Of a stretch of 64,000 bases of DNA, positions 33,466 to 44,809 are shown in pieces; position 1 is the first letter of the stretch, and every line of letters starts with the position of its first letter. The stretch is from Callorhinus ursinus (taxonomy: Eukaryota; Chordata; Mammalia; Carnivora; Otariidae): contig NW_020313168.1 in assembly GCF_003265705.1 (NCBI RefSeq), positions 2,692,950 through 2,756,949 on the forward strand, given 5' to 3'. The notes under the pieces are model-generated. The model ran no database searches. It saw nothing but the letters and a program-made list of their open reading frames with translations, and was not told the DNA's origin. A program made the translations under genes and the position numbers.

Positions 33466-33892
33466 TTTTTTTTTTTTTTAAGATTCATTTGTCCATTTTA
33501 TTATTTTTATTTTTAAAGATTTTATTTATTTGTCAGAGAGAGAGAGAGAGAAAAGCAAGGGGAGGGTCAGAGGGAGAAGCAGGCTTCTGGCTGAGCAGGG
33601 AGCCCGATGTAGGACTCGATCCCAGGACCCTGGGATCATGACCTGAGCCAAAGGCAGATGCTTCACCGACGGAGCCACTCAGGCGCCCCTTATTTATCCA
33701 TTTTAGAGAGAGAGAGAGAGAGAGAGAGAGCGCACGCGCGAGAGCGTGGGGGGGCAGAGGGAGAGAGAGTCCCTGAGCAGACTCCCCGCAGAGTGCAAAG
33801 CTGGACATGGGGCTGGATCCCACCACCCTGAGATCGCGACCTGAGCCGAAATCAAGTCGGATGCCCAACCCACTGAACCCCCCAGGTGCCCC
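33466..33892 (-). repeat. SINEC element split by a second SINE
   Basis: Outer reverse SINE. Its tail side is at 33466-33500 and its body at 33691-33892; GAGATAAACT and GAGACAAACT flank the whole. Much more diverged than the inner copy. Confidence 0.85.
33501..33690 (-). repeat. SINEC element nested inside another SINE
   Basis: Inner reverse copy, flanked by ATTTGTCCATTTTA (33487-33500) and ATTTATCCATTTTA (33692-33705), both of which are outer-SINE sequence. Confidence 0.9.
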
Positions 33893-34084
33893 GAGACAAA
33901 CTCAAGAGGCTGGTCTTCTATTTTCCTCACATACTGTGTTGTCCATATAGAATAATACACGTTCCTAGTAAAAAAAATATATTTATATTTTGTGTTTTCG
34001 TATATATTTAAGATACTTTAAACATGCTTTTGTATATTGTGTTTTCCATATATATAAAACATACGCTCCCAGGAAAAGCAGCTT

Positions 34085-34345
34085 ATAAAATTGAGCTCTA
34101 ACTTACATTCAATAAAGGGTACAGATCTTAAGGAGAGAGCTCGGCATATTTTCACGTGTGTTGATGTCCGTGTAGCTAGCACTCTGAGAGGCACAATGGC
34201 GTGGGGAAGGCCTCCTCCAGCCCCCAGAGCTCACCTCTGTTCTCACTTGCAACCCCACAGATTGGTTTGGCTGTTTTAGGAATCTGTATAAATGGAATGG
34301 TACAGAACGTGCTCTTTTCTGTCTGGCTCATTTCAGGTAGTATGC
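34085..34345 (-). repeat. Old L1 fragment, antisense
   Basis: Weak match by ATAAATGGAATGGTACAGAA and GTCTGGCTCATTTCAGGTAG. Confidence 0.4.
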
Positions 34346-35540
34346 CGTTGAGTGTCTACACCGCAAATTGACTCCTTGTTCTGTTGAAGGGACTTGGCTA
34401 GTGTCACGTAGGAGACACCCCAGGTAGCGCTGCGGTAAGCTCCGCACGGGAAGTGGGAGCGGGACAGCAAATAAGAGACTTTCCAGATGTGAAATCTGTG
34501 GGTCAGAGACCAGCCGCTCCTCCCGAATCCCTGACCGACAGGCGGCGGGAGAAATTAGGACCCTGTATTTGAAAGGCATGGAAAGGAAATAATCTTATAC
34601 CTACAGCAAAACAGGCAGATATGTTTCTACTGATGTGAGTTTTGAGACTCAGCGGCTCAATCAGGGCGTTCCTTTGCTTACATACCTTCATTGCACCATG
34701 TCAAAAGGAAACGTTTGTTTGATTTTGGTACGCACCTTAGAATAAAAACCCCAGAACCAGAAGGCACCATCATTCTCCATCTTGTTTCTCAGGCCAACTG
34801 CACCAACTTACCACAGCACCCTTGCCTTCTGAGCCTAGACTGGACCTCAGAATCCTTCCTACCCAAGAGCTCCCTGCGGTCAGTAGTGACTTGAGTTGGT
34901 GTGAGTTGAAGCCTCTCCGCCCCCATGATGGCATGCCATCTACTGTTGGGTTGAGGAGAGGGTAGAGGTGGGGAGGAGAGTGGGGGAGTGGGTTGGGTTG
35001 AAGAGGGGAGTGGGAAGGGGGGAGGGTGGGCCAGGAAGTTTCATATGATAAATATGGAGATCCAGTTATTGGAGCAAGACCTGCATTGACCATGTCTGTT
35101 GGTTCCTCTCTGTGCTTGTTGACCCCTCAGGTAGGCTAGTTTGGTGACGAGGTTGGGGCCTCCCCAGAACAAAAGAGAGAGGGGCAGGGGGTGGGGCCGG
35201 GGTGACAATGGGGAGCAGCTGCTGTTCCCCTCTCCAAAGTCTCTGATGTCTTGCTCTAGGCTGGGCTGGCTGGGGCTTGGGTGCAAAGAGCAGACTCTTC
35301 AAACACCTGGTATTTGAAGCTGAAGATCTTTAACGACTGGACATTTTCCTCTTCTCTTTCCTGTGAAGAGCAGCTTCCCCCTCTGGCTTCGGGTGGCTTT
35401 GCATTTGAACTTGGACATGCTGATGCCTCTTCCCACAGTCCTTTGCGTATCCTTCCAAATAGCTCTCTGGCTCTGTGTCCCCCAACATCCTCTCTCTCAT
35501 CCCTCTGAATAATGAAAGGTTTCTACATAATCCGAGGGAA
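34346..35540. other. Intergenic DNA, no gene recognised
   Basis: Unique-looking sequence; a GT-rich, G-rich stretch at 34940-35040. No supported gene or RNA. Confidence 0.4.
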
Positions 35541-35546
35541 GGATTT

Positions 35547-35744
35547 TTTTTTTTTAAGATTTTATTTACTTATTTGACAGAGAGAGACACAGCGAGAGAG
35601 GGAACACAAGCAGGGGGAGTGGGAGAGGGAGAAGCAGGCTTCCTGCCGAGCAAGGAGCCCGATGCGGGGCTCGATCCCAGGACCCTGGGATCAGGACCTG
35701 AGCCGAAGGCAGACGCTTAACGACTGAGCCACCCAGGCGCCCCT
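35547..35744 (-). repeat. SINEC element
   Basis: Reverse copy, well preserved, flanked by GAAGGATTTT repeats. Confidence 0.93.
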
Positions 35745-35852
35745 TGAAGGAAGGATTTTAAGGTCCAGATGACCAGAGCTTGCAACCTGAATGTCTGGGT
35801 GGCTAAGTGGGTGGCATTAGGTGCCCCGGACACTCCTCACCCTCTCGTCTCC

Positions 35853-35855
<3 letters not shown>

Positions 35856-35899
<44 letters not shown>
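35856..35899. repeat. (GT)22 microsatellite
   Basis: Uninterrupted GT run of 44 bases; likely polymorphic. Confidence 0.95.
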
Positions 35900-35901
<2 letters not shown>

Positions 35902-36177
35902 GTTCACACGATTCTCTGTGCACACAATCCCTTTGTACCGTACATACACCACAGACACGGCCCTGAAAAGCCGAAACATCAAAGCTGTGTTACATCTCAA
36001 GCACTGAGAGCCTGCTGGGGGGACAGGTGGTGGCCTGGGCGCCAGGGGAACGCCAGCAAATAAGACAGGGTTGCTGCATTCAAGGAACTTTGCCCAACTC
36101 CCAAACTGGCAGGCATCCTTTGCCATCCAGATGTGATGTGTGGCCAATGATCAGCCCAAGGTGGGTCTTTTTTTTTT

Positions 36178-36560
36178 TTTTTTTTAATTGTGGTGAGATG
36201 TACACAACATAAAACCACTAATTCATCATCCCAAACTGACAGTGTCCCCATGGAACACCAGCCCCTGACAACCTCTCAGCTTTCCGGATTCGACGACTCC
36301 GGGTACCCCACATAAGTGGAATCCGAGAGGATCTGTCCTTTTGCAAACTGGCTGATTTCACCGAGCACCGTGTCCTTGAGGTTCCTCAATGTGTAGTCGG
36401 TGTCAGAATGTCCTTCCTTTTTACGGATGAATCAGATTCCCTTGTCTGGACAGACCCCATATTGCTTATCTGCTCATCCATCAATGGCAAAAATGGGGTG
36501 CTTCTGTCCCTTGACTGTAAGTGATAGTGCTTCTGTGGACATCTGTGGACACGGGATGTA
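36178..36560 (-). repeat. Old L1 3' fragment, antisense
   Basis: Starts TTTTTAATTGTGGTGAGATG and continues with CACATAAGTGGAATCCGAGA and CTTCCTTTTTACGGATGAAT, the standard order in L1M 3' ends. Confidence 0.7.
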
Positions 36561-37184
36561 CACATACTAACCAGGGCTTTTAAATATATTGAATTGTCAA
36601 CATTTAATACTTGGGAGATTTCACCCTCCAAGAATATCCAGTGTCCAGCTTCTTGTGAAAAATAGGGTGCCGTGGCCACACTGGGCTGTGGACCTGTGTG
36701 TCAGTGACCGGCAGTGAGCAGCATCTCATCCCGGGTCAGTGGCATCCGGACACAGACCAGAGCTGACTGCCGTATGTTATGGTGCTTACGTTGTTGTTTT
36801 CCTTTTAGTCGAGTTAAGAAAAAAGCGAAATATTTCCGTTACCTGCGTCTCTATCAAGCGTGGAAAATAGGAAACAGGTAGAAAGGTCTCCATGTTTCGG
36901 GGAGAGAAGAGTATTCCTGCGTATGGAGTATGCATGCAGGGTAGGTCTGCGGGCCAAGAGTTCAGCAGATCTGTTCCATCCCCAGCAAACGGGTCCCTCT
37001 CCCGTTTTGGTTTCCCGCAGGCATTTTAGTGGACCTCTGGCTGGGTTCTGAATGAGGCTCAGTTCCTGCTAGTAGGTCACTAAGTCATCTAGGTCATGAT
37101 ATCCTAATCATGGGTTTGATTTCTGATCAGTGAAACCCTAATCGCCCCCACTGCGAACTTGTTAGGCATAGAAAGCAGGTGTGG

Positions 37185-37620
37185 AAGGTTGAGTGGTGGT
37201 CCCCTGGGAAGACATGCGCAAGTCCTGACCCTCCTTACCTCTGAATGTGAGCCTTTATGGAAGAAGGGTGCTTGCGGATATAATTAAGGATCTGGAGATG
37301 ACATCATCCTGGATTAACTGAGTGGGTCCTAAGTCCAGTGACAAGGGTCCTTCTAAGAGACAGAAGAGTAGAAGGCCCAAGCAGGAGGGGAGGCCATGTG
37401 ACCACAGAGGCAGAGACTGGAGTGAACAGCCACAAGCCTACAGGTTCAGGCAGCCACTGGGAGCTGGAAGAGGCAGGAAGGATCCTCCCCTACAGCCTTT
37501 GAAGGTGTGGCCCAGGCCGACTTCTGAGCTCCAGAGCTGTGAGAGAATGAGTCTGGGTTGTTTTAAGCCCCCCAGTTTGTGCTCATTCTTATTGTGCCCA
37601 CAGAAAGCCAACATGGCAGG
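37185..37620 (+). repeat. MaLR-like LTR fragment (MLT1-type)
   Basis: Sense copy: TTGCGGATATAATTAAGGAT, GAGATGACATCATCCTGGAT, TTTTAAGCCCCCCAGTTTGT. Confidence 0.55.
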
Positions 37621-38200
37621 TGGCTAGATTCTCTCTATGGATAAAAGGGAAGCATGGCATCCTTATGGATACAGGTGACACAGAATACGAATGCTTTGGT
37701 TGCATGGTGGCCTCTGTGGTCAGTATAACAGGACAGGAGGCCTTGCTCAGCCTACGTACTAGCAAAAGGGCAAAACTACATGAATCCCCATTTTAACCAA
37801 GAGGAAAGTGGGCACAGAGAGGATGCGATTTGCCCAGGGTCTTGTATATAATCCATGGCAAAACTGAACATGGGATCCCCCCCCCCCCCCAAAAAAAAAA
37901 CAAAGAGCAAAGTGTAGGTAGTGATGATGAATGCTTCCCACTCAGGGAGAGAGGAGGCAGGAAGGCCCTCGCTTTGCAGGTTATCTTTCAAAAGAATTTT
38001 CAGGTCCACATAGCACCTCTTTGCAGTTGGGAATTGTGGGTCTTTAGGATGAGCATCCGTCCCTGTGCTTGCTTATGGGCCATTTGAATTTCTGAGAACT
38101 GACTGTAACACGTTTCATATGAGAAGAGCAAACTTCTTTTGAAAATGACATAAAAAAAAGAAAATGACATAAATAGGAAACACTACTTGTTTAATGAAGT
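37621..38200. other. Intergenic DNA, no gene recognised
   Basis: Includes a C-run followed by an A-run at about 37879-37902 that is probably error-prone. No gene supported. Confidence 0.4.
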
Positions 38201-38219
38201 CTTAAAAGTAGTGATATCA

Positions 38220-38420
38220 TGGGCGCCTGGGTGGCTCAGTTGGTTAAGCGACTGCCTTCAGCTCAGGTCATGATCCTGGAGTCCCGGGATCGAGTCCCAC
38301 ATCGGGCTCCCTGCTCAGCAGGAGCCCTGCTTCTCCCTGTGACCCTCTTCCCTCTCGTGCTCTCTATCTCTCATTCTCTCTCTCTCAAATAAATAAATAA
38401 ATAAAATCTTAAAAAAAAAA
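38220..38420 (+). repeat. SINEC element
   Basis: Forward copy with exact 16-base duplications AAAAGTAGTGATATCA at 38204-38219 and 38421-38436; probably one of the younger insertions. Confidence 0.95.
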
Positions 38421-38957
38421 AAAAGTAGTGATATCAAGAATCACATGACCAAAAGCAAACCCGGAGCCAGAGACTTCTCAAGGCCAGTCCTCCCTCGCGG
38501 GTGTGGCGCAGGAGAAAGGACTCGTCCCGGACAGACACGCCGTCCTTCCCATTGCCAGGGCCAGACGCGGCGGATTCCGTGCCAGTGGCAGGTGCCGTCA
38601 CCTGCCTGTTTACCTGAGGCTTTCACACAACACACCGGCCTTCCCGAGGGCTTTTCTCTGTGGCGTGGTTGACTCAGAAAGGCTGGTTCTTGTATTTGTT
38701 TTCCAGAATGAGTTTCTCACAAGGAGCTGCTGGTTAAAAGAACCCCTTCCCTAGTTAATTCCAGATGGGGAATACATTCAACCTGCATATTTTATGAGGA
38801 GGGTAGGAGGTATCCGTTAAGGTGTTTTCTCTGTTTAAAAAACAAGCGATCTGAGGATTGCTTCAATCTGATGATTGAAAAGGGTTGTTCTGCAAAGTGA
38901 GCCAGCAGGAGGCACTTCACCAGGATTTGCCCCCCTGCGGCAGGCCCCCCCCAAAGC

Positions 38958-39443
38958 CTTTTTTTTTTTTTTACTGCTCCAGGCAATGAAAGGGAAAGTT
39001 TACTGAGGCCCCAGGGCCTTGGGCTCGGGCAGGAGGCCACCCTGCGGGCAAAGGAAGAGCCAGTCGAGGGGCCTTATTTGACCTCTTTGGGGCGCGGGTT
39101 TTTGGTGTGGCGCAGTTGACAGCCCGGGGGATGCCAGCGAGCAAAACACTTGCCGCGAATCGTCTGGTCGCAGTTGTATTTCTGGGCCAGTGGGCGGAGG
39201 GAAGTCTCGATGATGATGCCAGCCTGCAGATGAAGCACCAAGTGCAGGGTGGACTCTGTCTGGATATTGTAGTCGGACAGTGCCACCATCTTCCAGCTGT
39301 TTGCCCACAGAAATTAGATGCAGCTGGGCAGGCAGGATGCCCTCCTTGTCCTGAATGTTGGCTTTGACATTCTCAATGGTGTCAATGGGCTCCACCTCAA
39401 GGGTGATGGTCTTGCCCATCAGGGTCTTCTCAAAGATCTGCGT
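38958..39443 (-). pseudogene. UBA52 processed pseudogene
   Basis: Intronless copy of the ubiquitin-ribosomal protein eL40 fusion. The ubiquitin part reads [16 protein letters not shown]...[11 protein letters not shown]; the eL40 part reads AQKYNCD...KCFARWHP...PRPK and ends at 39074. Its 3' UTR matches the functional UBA52 pattern (CTTTCCCTTTCATTGCCTGG) and is followed by a poly-A tail (T run about 38960-38972), so it arose by LINE-mediated retroposition. It is dead: the start codon is ACG (39441-39443), a frameshift near 39288 separates the ubiquitin N-terminus from the rest, and several conserved cysteines and basic residues of eL40 are lost. A short downstream in-frame ATG gives only a ubiquitin fragment. 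Confidence 0.93.
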
Positions 39444-40140
39444 GCCTGCGTCCGCTCGCGGTAGGGAGAAGAGGACTTAACGCTTCTAAGAGGATTGGCG
39501 CACTGTATGGCCCAGAGAAAAGCTATAGCTTCATACCCCTCCTGCATGAACTTGGGTTTGCCCAGGAAGATCATCCACACCCCTAAGTTCTTGTGGGATA
39601 GCTTGGGCTGGCCCAGAGGACGGGCCCCTCTCTCAAAGGCCGGTTCGCCCCCCGGGACCAGTTCAGCCTCAGAATCCTGGCCCCACATGCCCAGCTCAGC
39701 AGACCCGGCCGCTGTGTGGAACCTGGTCCGTGTGGACAGGCTCTGGGTCACCCCCCTCCCATACCTGGACTCTCACAGCCTCCTGCCCAACCAGTGGGCC
39801 GAACTCTCAAGACAGCCCCAGCAAAGCCTTAAGAAGAAGGCTGGTGCTCACTGGAGCGTCCCTGCCCACCTTCCCTGAGCCTCTCTGATGGAGGATGGGG
39901 GCTTAGCCAGGCTCTGGGGGTGGGGGACACACACCCAAGCTGCTCCTCCTGGCTCCCCTCCCCCAGCCCAGCCTTTGGGTCCCTCCCTGGCGGCATATTT
40001 ATTAGCCAACCAGAGGACCAGGGCAGCTCTGGGGAAGCCAGCTAAGCCGACTGAGCCCTGCTATTGAGGCTCCCTGGCCTGAAACACAGCCCCTATTTGT
40101 AGCCTCCCTGCTTTTTGTTGTGATTTTTGGTGGGGTCCCA
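39444..40140. other. Intergenic DNA, no gene recognised
   Basis: GC-rich unique sequence. The 127-codon frame at 39495-39878 has no recognised domain. Confidence 0.4.
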
Positions 40141-40144
40141 GAAT

Positions 40145-40830
40145 CTGTTTTTTCAAAAATTGTGCTAAAATACACAGAACATGAAACTTACCATTTTAAC
40201 TCTCTCAAGTGTATAATTCAGTAGCATTTAGTACCTTAGGATGTTGTACAAGCGTGACTACTCTCTGGTTCCTGGACATTTTCATCTCCCCACAAGGGAG
40301 CCTATACTCACTCAGCAGCTGCTGACCACCCCCCCACCCCCCTCCCCCAGCCCCGCCGCCCTCCACTGCTTTCTGCCTCCTAGGATTTGTCTATTCTGGA
40401 CATGCGGCAAAAAAGGAATCCTATGATGTGTGGCCTTTTGTGTCTTTCTTCCCTTCCGTGAGTTTCCGAGGGCCATCCACGCAGCGGGGGGAGGGGGAGC
40501 GGGGGGGGGACTTCCCTCCTTTCCAGGGCGTGTCATGTCCCGTGGTGGGGACGCACCACACTTTGCTGACCCCTGCTTCTGTCTATGCCTGGGCTGTTTC
40601 CACCTTTTGGCAATTGTCAAGAACGCTGCTATGGACATTCGTTCTTGGGACACGCACCAGCCGTGGCACCGCTGGGTCACCCGCGCCTGTGAGGAAGCAC
40701 CAGCCTACTTTCCACGTGGCTGCCGTGCCACATCTGCAGAGGCACCTGTCACTTTTCTTTCTTTCTCTTCTTTTATTATGATGGTCCTCCTTTGGGTGTA
40801 AGGAGGCATCCTGTGGCTTGGACTTGCATT
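40145..40830 (-). repeat. Old L1 3' fragment, antisense
   Basis: Phrases CTTACCATTTTAACTCTCTC, AAGTGTATAATTCAGTAGCA, CACCTTTTGGCAATTGTCAA and GCTGCTATGGACATTC appear in canonical L1M order. A C/G-rich low-complexity patch interrupts it at 40326-40515. Confidence 0.75.
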
Positions 40831-41081
40831 TCCCAGGTGAGTGTCCTCTCTGCGCTCCTTGGTGGCTTGCTTGTCACCGACACCTTCTCCGATTCTTGGG
40901 TCCAAAAGGAAATAGAACTAGGTCAGCGGCCTCCAAGCTGCTTTGTCCATGGAGCCCCTGCAAGAATTTGGAAAAATGCCCTTTTGGTACCTTTTGAGGT
41001 TGGTATCTACTGTGTTTTGTCATTAAGTTCACAAGGGTGCAAAGGATGGGATTTCTGGTGTATTGTAAACACCAACTTTTA

Positions 41082-41280
41082 TTTTATTTTAAGATTTTAT
41101 TTATGTATTTGAGAGAGAGAGAGAGATTGCAAGAGCAGGAACACAAGCAGGGGGAGTGGGAGAGGGAGAAGCAGGCTTCCCGCCGAGCAGGGAGCCCGAT
41201 GCAGGGCTCGATCCCAGGACCCCGGGATCATGACCTGAGCCGAAGGCAGACGCTTAACGACTGAGCCACCCAGGCGCCCC
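41082..41280 (-). repeat. SINEC element
   Basis: Reverse copy with exact 15-base duplications AAACACCAACTTTTA at 41067-41081 and 41281-41295. Confidence 0.95.
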
Positions 41281-41299
41281 AAACACCAACTTTTAAATA

Positions 41300-42310
41300 A
41301 CAGAACAGTTCCTCGCTTGATAGAAGCAAAACCTGACATTCTGTCCTGCTTTCAAGGTCATTGAGCAAGTCCTGTTCTTCAGTCTCAGACAAACCAAACC
41401 AGCAAACCGCTTTGCACCCCAGGATAACCCCAAATCTCAGCATCCCCCAATAAGAAACCCCTGTTTATTTCCTGTGAACCTCTGATAATCAGAATTTTAG
41501 CCCTGACCTTTGCTCTTCCTGTCATGTGTCCTGACCTTTAGGATTAGCATAATCACGTGAGAAAGTGGCCGCTGGAAACTTGGTTTTCTTGTGTCTTTTT
41601 TTTGCCTTTTAAATACTTGATGGTGTTTTTTGTTTGGTGAAGTCAGCCTCCCCTGCACTCCTTGCAAGAAAAGGTTCTTTTCTTTTCCTAAATGCAACTG
41701 CCTCCCATTTCCCTGGGCCATTCTTTTAAATATATCAAATGAAATGTAAATAATGTAGTGAAGTGACCTCTGAGACCAGAGAGATAGACAAATTCTTCTT
41801 GCTTCTTTTCTCTTTCACCTTGGGGGGGGGGTCCTGTCTCACTTCTTCCCCTGAATTTTATTTTAATAAAAACATTTTTATGTTTGAAAGTAATTCACTA
41901 ATCACTCAAGCATAGGTTTCTGCAAGAAAAGCATAATTTAAATTTAACGTGTTATTTCCAGCAACGCTAAGGCTCTATTAAAAAAAATTATTCTGGATTG
42001 AGTAATGCAATTAATCAATTGACCAAACAAACATAAGTATATTAAATTGTGGTATATATTTATTATATATGTAATATATAATATATAAATACAATATATA
42101 TAAAAGTCAAAATTTTGAACTGCATCTCTTAATGAGATGTATGGGGCTGCATGTTTTCAAATAATTCATGTGTCTTTGGGTGAATATTATTTATTTCCTA
42201 AGACTTGGTTCATTCCTGTTTTTCATTTATTAGTGTAGACTATGAGAAAAGTTGTTTATATAAATTCACACATGATAATGGGAGAGTTTTGCTAGGGCTA
42301 TGTCCCTCCT
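41300..42310. other. AT-rich intergenic DNA
   Basis: No gene seen. Contains a TA-rich low-complexity tract at 42045-42104. Confidence 0.5.
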
Positions 42311-42322
42311 CTTTCTGAACTT

Positions 42323-42517
42323 TTTTTTTTTTTTAAGATTTTATTTATTTATTTGACCGCGAGCAGTGAGTGAGCAGGAGGGGGGAGGGGCAGAGGGAGA
42401 AGCAGACTTCCCGCTGAGCAGGGAGCCCAGAGCCAGATGCGGGCTGGATGCCAGGACCCAGAGATCATGACCTGGGCCAAAGGCAGACGCTCAACCTACT
42501 GAGCCACCCAAGCGCCG
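42323..42517 (-). repeat. SINEC element
   Basis: Reverse copy flanked by CTTTCTGAACTT at 42311-42322 and 42518-42529. Confidence 0.93.
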
Positions 42518-43481
42518 CTTTCTGAACTTCTTTGGAGATTTAAGTCAAAAGCCACGCAGTGATTTATCACCAAAAACAAAATTTAAAAAATTGACTGGAT
42601 TAGGTTCTCCTCCGCATGAATGAGGTACCGGGCTTTCTGGGCACTCTCGGTACGTGAGTGGCCCGAGTCCCTTCCTGGTGCCCAGATTCTCCCACCCTTC
42701 TCCTGCTCCTGCTAGGCGGGATGGAGGGGTGAGGGAACGGAGGTGTCCCCGAGGTCGCGGGTCCCGAGGCTCAGCGCCTCGCCGGTCCTTGCTGAACGAG
42801 CGGCCCGGACCTGGTCACCTTCGGACACCGCCTGCTGCGCTTTGGCCGCGCCTGCCCCGGAGTCCCCGCGGATGGCGGCAGGTGTCTGGGCGCTCCTGGT
42901 AGGGGTTGGTGGTGGGGGACCCGGGGCAGCCGCGGCGACCTTCCTGTCTGGGAGTGCGTGCCTAGGAGGCCACCCCTCCTCTGAAGTGACACCACAAGGT
43001 GGATCTGCAGAGAGGGTCACAAAGGGGAGGGGTGCACCAGCTTGCTGCGCGTGCGCGGACCCGGCTGCGACCCTCGGCGGGCTGTGCTTGCGAGTGTAGA
43101 CGCGGGGGGGCCTGTTCCAACAGCGCATCTTCCGGTGTCCGGGTCCCGAGTGGGTTTAGGGTGTGTAAGCGTGTGTTGTACGAGGATCACAGTGTGTGTG
43201 GCTGGCATGGGAAGTGATGCGTACAGCGGGGGGTGGATGAGGTGTGTGCAGAGCGAGTGAGGCGGGAGCGCGTGTTACGTGCGCGCGTGTGAGTGGCGTG
43301 TGTTCTGTTGTGTGCGGGTGTGTATACGGTGTGTAGGGGTGGGATGTGACAGGGCAGCGTGTGTGTGCGGCGCGCGCGGCGTTCCGTGTCCCGTCCTGCC
43401 TGTGCCCCCAGGTCCGGGCTCAGCGACTGCGCACCGCCTGCGGCTCTGGCACCTCCCGCGGCGCGGAGCGGTGCGCGGCGG

Positions 43482-43495
43482 GTAACCATGGCAAC
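43482..43495. promoter_or_regulatory. RFX X-box
   Basis: GTAACCATGGCAAC fits the consensus GTNRCC-N(0-3)-RGYAAC without mismatch. RFX factors bind such sites in promoters of ciliary genes and in MHC class II promoters. Confidence 0.7.
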
Positions 43496-43522
43496 AGAAG
43501 CTCCCGCAGCTCCGCGGTCCGG
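43488..43522 (+). other. Possible short first coding exon (speculative)
   Basis: The ATG inside the X-box has a strong context (A at -3, G at +4) and opens MATEAPAAPRS, then a donor-like TCCGG|GTGAGG at 43523. No downstream exon could be identified. Could be coincidence. Confidence 0.15.
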
Positions 43523-44232
43523 GTGAGGGGCGCTGCGCTTCCCGGACGGCGGGCGTGGGGGAGGGGAGGCCGCTCGCCCCCAGAAACGCGCAGACGAGCG
43601 GGGCTGCCCTCCGACACACCCTTGCGAATCACCTTTCGTTGACACCCCTCCTGATGGGGCGCCCAGGCCCATTCTCGGTCCCTGCTGCTTGCCTGCCGGA
43701 CCCGGACCCCTCGCTCGGGTCCTCCGCGGGCCTGGGGCTGGGCGCCGAACGAACGAGTCCAACTGCCTCGCCTCGCAGCCAGTAGATGCGCAAAGCACTT
43801 AGTGCTGTCAGGTGCGAAGGCGCAGCAAGGCGGTCGGCTCCTGGGATCCTAAAGATGGCCTGGACCGCAAGCACAGCTGTGGGGTTATGATTGGCAAGTG
43901 CTCCTGTTGGGTCCCAGGCGGATGGGCCAAAGGGAGCCCCCGCGTTTGACACAGGATCCTCTTCAGTGGGGAGGAGAGGATCTGGGCCAAGCAGTTCCCT
44001 GGGTTCTGGGAGTATCTCAAGTAAGAATAGACTTACTTGCATCAGCAGAGAGCACCTGAGAGAAAGGGCTGGCCTGGCCCTACTGGGATTGAACCTGGAG
44101 ATACCTGTGGTCCCCTCCCACTTCCGCTCAGGGTTAGCTGGTGGCTGAGGCTGCCTCAGTTCCAATCCTGTTTAACCTGAGGAGGTTGGGCCAGACCAGT
44201 TTCTAGTCATTCATTCATTCATAACCTTTATT

Positions 44233-44446
44233 TTTATTTTTTTATTTTAAAGATTTTATTTATTTGACAGAGAGAGAGAGAGAGAGAAATCACAAGCAGG
44301 GGGAGCGGCAGGCAGAGGGAGAGGCAGAGGGAGAAGCCGGCTCCCTGCTGAGCATGGAGCCCAATTCAGGGCTCCATTCCAGGGCCCTGGATCATGACCT
44401 GAGCCAAAGGCAGACGCTTACACCGACTGACCCACCCAGGCGCCCC
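44233..44446 (-). repeat. SINEC element (first of adjacent pair)
   Basis: Reverse copy. CATAACCTTTATT occurs before it (44220-44232) and again after its neighbour (44641-44653), so the pair shares one target site. Confidence 0.9.
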
Positions 44447-44640
44447 ATTTTATTTTTTTAAAGATAAATTTTATTTATTTATTTGAGAGAGAGCACAAGC
44501 AAGGAGGAGAAGCAGAGGCAAATGGAGAAGTAGACTCTCCACTGAGCAGAGAGCCCCACACAGGACTTGATCCCAGGATCCTGGGATCATGATCTGAGCC
44601 CAAGGCAGCCGCTTAAATGACTGAGCCACCCAGGTGCCCC
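44447..44640 (-). repeat. SINEC element (second of adjacent pair)
   Basis: Reverse copy, more diverged. One of the pair probably inserted into the A-tail of the other. Confidence 0.88.
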
Positions 44641-44760
44641 CATAACCTTTATTAAGTGTGACGATTCTCAAGTGTGATACTGTGGCCAGGAGCATGAGAA
44701 TCCTCTGGGAACTACTCAGAAATGCAGGTTCTCAGGCCTACTCCAGACCTCCCTATCCAG

Positions 44761-44806
44761 ACGTGTGTGTGTGTGTGCGCGCGCACGCGCGCGCACGCGC
44801 GCATGC
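44761..44806. repeat. 46-base alternating purine-pyrimidine tract
   Basis: Begins ACGTGTGTGT, passes into GCGCGCGCAC repeats and ends GCATGC without one break in alternation. Strong Z-DNA candidate on base sequence alone. Confidence 0.95.
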
Positions 44807-44809
44807 TCA

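Larger units (their letters stand above)
42650..43790. promoter_or_regulatory. Orphan CpG island with RFX X-box
   Basis: Abrupt shift from AT-rich DNA to dense CpG over about 1.1 kb, far from either CBX2 (27 kb) or ENPP7 (7 kb). It contains a perfect X-box, several GC-rich patches and a CpG/TG-rich stretch (43090-43370, GTGTGTG mixed with GCGCG). No recognised gene begins here in the known CBX2-ENPP7 interval. CpG islands usually mark promoters, so a non-coding RNA or an unannotated small gene is possible. No TATA box was seen. Confidence 0.6.

Noticed and set aside
39000..39419. Possible functional ubiquitin gene
   Set aside because: ACG start, frameshift near 39288, no introns and a poly-A tail identify a processed pseudogene.
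43187..43798. 203-codon minus-strand frame across the orphan CpG island
   Set aside because: Low-complexity Arg/Pro/Gly/His sequence arising from GC and TG repeats; no evidence of translation.
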